A stretch of 15,008 bases of DNA from Acidimicrobiia bacterium (GTDB taxonomy: Bacteria; Actinomycetota; Acidimicrobiia; IMCC26256; PALSA-555). Of this stretch, positions 13,490 to 15,008 are shown in pieces. The stretch covers positions 1 to 15,008 of the forward strand of contig JALHSW010000137.1 of assembly GCA_022865365.1 (NCBI GenBank), written 5' to 3'. Below the pieces are notes generated by a model, which saw only the letters and a list, made by a program, of their open reading frames with translations, searched no databases and was not told the DNA's origin. Made by a program: the position numbers and the translations under genes. Numbering within the stretch: position 1 is the first letter of the stretch; each line of letters starts with the position of its first letter.

Positions 13490-14429
13490 TGTCGACGTCG
13501 CCGTGATCGGGCGGCTCGGGAGCACGGCGCGGGAGGTTCATGAGCGCGCTCGCTTCGTCGCACGTCGCGACCGGTCGGCCGATCTCGCCGCACAGCGCGA
13601 CCGCGCGCTCCACGAGGTCGCGGTTCGTCGGCTGCTCGGAGCCGGCGTAGTCCTCGAGCCCGACGTGAAGATGCGCGCCCCGTTCGAGGGCAAGTCGGGC
13701 GACGGGGGTGTCGAAGAGGTCGCCGCCGATCACCGCGACCGACCACGGGAGGTTGCACCCGTCGAGGAGCTCGCCGTAGGCGTCGAGGGCCTTCTCGGTG
13801 GGCGGCAGCCCGAACGGTGCACCTCCATGCTGCTGGCCGGCACTGGTGACGTATCCGGCGTCGCCGCCGAAGTAGAGCTTGACCATCGCGCCTCGGGGGA
13901 GGCGTCCGGCGCGATGCCACGCCAGCGCGGTGCGCAGCCAGCCCGGCTCGAAGATCGCCATCGACGGCCCGAGGCGTGACCCGGTGCAGACCGCGGCCTG
14001 ATGGCGGATGTCGCCGAAGGAGTTCGCGTACACGAACCCGGGTGCCGCCGGGAGCCCGTCCGCGTCGACGCCGCCGAGGTTCACCGAGCCCGGGTCGATG
14101 ATGCCGATGCGGAGCCATCCGGTCGCGGCGAGCGGCGGCATGTGCGAGTACGCCCCTTCCACGCCGGGGCCGAAGTTCGTGGTCGGGTACAGCAGTGCGT
14201 CGGGTCGCTCGTCGAACACCGGCCGCCAGCCCTCGAGGTAGCGAGCGGCGGACTCTTCCCCAGGGACGGCGACGACGTCGACGTGGTTGTGTACGACGGC
14301 GGCGCCGGCCGCGAAGCATGCCAGCGCGTCCGCCGCGATCTCGTCGGGCAGGCGGGGCGCGTTCGGGTTGCGCTCCTTGGTGGTCGTCCCGTTGATCGCG
14401 GCCTCGATGATCACCGGAGCCTGCGCCAT
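13485..14429 (-). CDS. BKACE-family (DUF849) beta-keto acid cleavage enzyme
   Basis: A 314-residue member of the beta-keto acid cleavage enzyme family, whose founder Kce cleaves 3-keto-5-aminohexanoate. The family uses acetyl-CoA and a beta-keto acid to give acetoacetate and a new CoA ester. Zinc ligands H47 and H49 stand in VVHNHVD, and E259 in HVGLEDY matches the family's GLED segment. NGTTTKERNPNAP near residue 13 also fits. The frame is open further upstream, but ATG 14429 with GGGAG at 14439-14435 is chosen because it gives the family's N-terminus (VIIEAAINGTTT). It is divergent from an acyl-CoA dehydrogenase. Such enzymes act on varied substrates; here it could activate a degradation product to a CoA ester, which matters as no CoA ligase is visible. 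Confidence 0.85.
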   Translation of the reverse strand: MAQAPVIIEAAINGTTTKERNPNAPRLPDEIAADALACFAAGAAVVHNHVDVVAVPGEESAARYLEGWRPVFDERPDALLYPTTNFGPGVEGAYSHMPPLAATGWLRIGIIDPGSVNLGGVDADGLPAAPGFVYANSFGDIRHQAAVCTGSRLGPSMAIFEPGWLRTALAWHRAGRLPRGAMVKLYFGGDAGYVTSAGQQHGGAPFGLPPTEKALDAYGELLDGCNLPWSVAVIGGDLFDTPVARLALERGAHLHVGLEDYAGSEQPTNRDLVERAVALCGEIGRPVATCDEASALMNLPRRAPEPPDHGDVDT

Positions 14430-14466
14430 GGCCACTCCCTCTCGTTGATGCTCTACGCTTCCGCGC

Positions 14467-14480
14467 GAGAACGTGTTGCA
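14467..14480. promoter_or_regulatory. Imperfect KstR-like site between BKACE and acyl-CoA dehydrogenase
   Basis: GAGAACGTGTTGCA fits the KstR consensus TnnAACnnGTTnnA at all fixed bases except the first T, here G. The core AGAACGTGTT is like that of mycobacterial sites. It lies 37 bases before the BKACE start and 57 bases before the acyl-CoA dehydrogenase start, in their 108-base divergent region. As the right half (GTTGCA) lacks the usual CT pairs to the left half, it is weaker than the site at 144-159. A KstR homologue binding here is an inference. Confidence 0.42.
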
Positions 14481-14537
14481 GTTCCCGTGCGTCGCGACGG
14501 TACCGCCCGGGGAGCCCAGAGGTGAGGAGCCGATCGC

Positions 14538-15008
14538 GTGCACATCGACCTGACTCCCGAGCAGCGGGCGCTCCACGCCGAGATCCGCGCCTACTTCGCC
14601 GGGATCATGAACGGTGAGCGCCGAGCGGCGCTCACCGGTGGTGAGGCCGGCGGTGAGGTGTTCCGGGAGCTGATCCGGGAGATCGGCCGGGACGGCTGGC
14701 TCGGGGTGGGCTGGCCCAAGGAGTACGGCGGGCGCGGATTCACACCCTTCGAGCAGTACCTGTTCTTCGACGAAGCCAACACCGCGGGCGTCCCACTCCC
14801 GCTCGTCACGCTCAACACCGTCGGACCGACGCTCATGCACTACGGGACCGACGAGCAGAAGGACTACTTCCTCCCGCGCATCCTCGCCGGTGAGCTGCAC
14901 TTCGCCATCGGATACAGCGAGCCCGAAGCGGGCACCGACCTGGCCTCGTTGCGCACCCGCGCGGTGCGCGACGGCGACGAGTACGTGATCAACGGCCAGA
15001 AGATCTGG
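14538..15008 (+). CDS. Acyl-CoA dehydrogenase, N-terminal part
   Basis: The first 157 residues of an acyl-CoA dehydrogenase (FadE-like), cut by the right edge. It shows the all-alpha N-terminal domain (DLTPEQRALHAEIRAYF), WLGVGWPKEYGGRGFT, and the start of the beta domain with YSEPEAGTDLASLRT, the FAD/substrate-binding segment of the family, then YVINGQKIW. The catalytic Glu lies beyond the window. Family members oxidise an acyl-CoA to the enoyl-CoA with FAD; the long opening and EYGGRG match those found in actinobacterial steroid side-chain and fatty-acid breakdown. The GTG start is preceded by GAGGAG (14524-14529), eight bases away. It is divergent from BKACE, sharing the KstR-like site at 14467. 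Confidence 0.93.
   Translation, partial: MHIDLTPEQRALHAEIRAYFAGIMNGERRAALTGGEAGGEVFRELIREIGRDGWLGVGWPKEYGGRGFTPFEQYLFFDEANTAGVPLPLVTLNTVGPTLMHYGTDEQKDYFLPRILAGELHFAIGYSEPEAGTDLASLRTRAVRDGDEYVINGQKIW

Noticed and set aside
14491..14502. Palindromic CGTCGCGACG near the acyl-CoA dehydrogenase promoter
   Set aside because: Self-complementary GC-rich ten-mers are common in such DNA, and there is no second copy or link to a known regulator.
1..15008. Search by eye for CRISPR repeats, tRNA or rRNA genes, insertion sequences, toxin-antitoxin or phage-defence genes
   Set aside because: No spaced direct repeats, cloverleaf-like stretches, transposase motifs or nuclease/toxin domains were seen; all coding space is explained by metabolic genes.

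Overview
The window is GC-rich DNA with tightly packed catabolic genes, GTG and possibly TTG starts, and small gaps. It looks like an actinobacterial chromosome. A mycothiol-type DinB (TIGR03086) protein, a PPOX-fold protein, several SDRs and two KstR-like operator sequences all fit Actinomycetota, perhaps the Acidimicrobiia, but the class is an inference from style and gene content. I see no RNA genes, transposases, CRISPR arrays, phage genes or attachment sites. No gene-free stretch exceeds 300 bases; the longest is about 167 bases at the left end.

Layout. The left edge carries the first codons of a minus-strand gene (start at 24 or 18). A divergent promoter region with a KstR-like palindrome (144-159) separates it from a long plus-strand run: amidohydrolase A (192-1937), aldehyde dehydrogenase (1992-3449), zinc alcohol dehydrogenase (3475-4590), double-hotdog thioesterase-like protein (4603-5340), putative cyclase/hydrolase (5353-6282), two SDRs (6287-7126 and 7138-7890), PPOX-fold protein (7887-8399) and a class I methyltransferase (about 8425-9171). 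Gaps are 4 to 54 bases and one pair overlaps by four bases, so this is probably one or two transcripts. A second promoter may lie before the aldehyde dehydrogenase.

A minus-strand pair follows: amidohydrolase B (11532-9817), which resembles amidohydrolase A, then the TIGR03086 protein (9761-9189). Divergent from it are a 3-alpha-hydroxysteroid-dehydrogenase-like SDR (11640-12404) and a CrtC/AttH-like protein (12474-13454), separated by a nearly symmetrical 51-base palindrome. The right end has a BKACE-family protein (14429-13485, minus) divergent from an acyl-CoA dehydrogenase cut by the window edge (14538 onward). A second KstR-like site lies between them.

How the genes may work together. 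The set suits breakdown of a cyclic, probably lipid- or terpenoid/steroid-like compound: SDRs and the alcohol dehydrogenase oxidise hydroxyls, the aldehyde dehydrogenase makes an acid, amidohydrolases or the cyclase-type hydrolase open rings or cleave amides/esters, and BKACE, acyl-CoA dehydrogenase and thioesterase handle CoA esters. No CoA ligase, ring hydroxylase or regulator gene is visible, so the substrate is unknown. The most notable non-coding signals are the two KstR-like sites, two copies of a different palindrome (CTGACG-NNN-CGTCAG) in front of the aldehyde dehydrogenase and amidohydrolase B, and the 51-base palindrome, which carries the same six-base words in the opposite arrangement.
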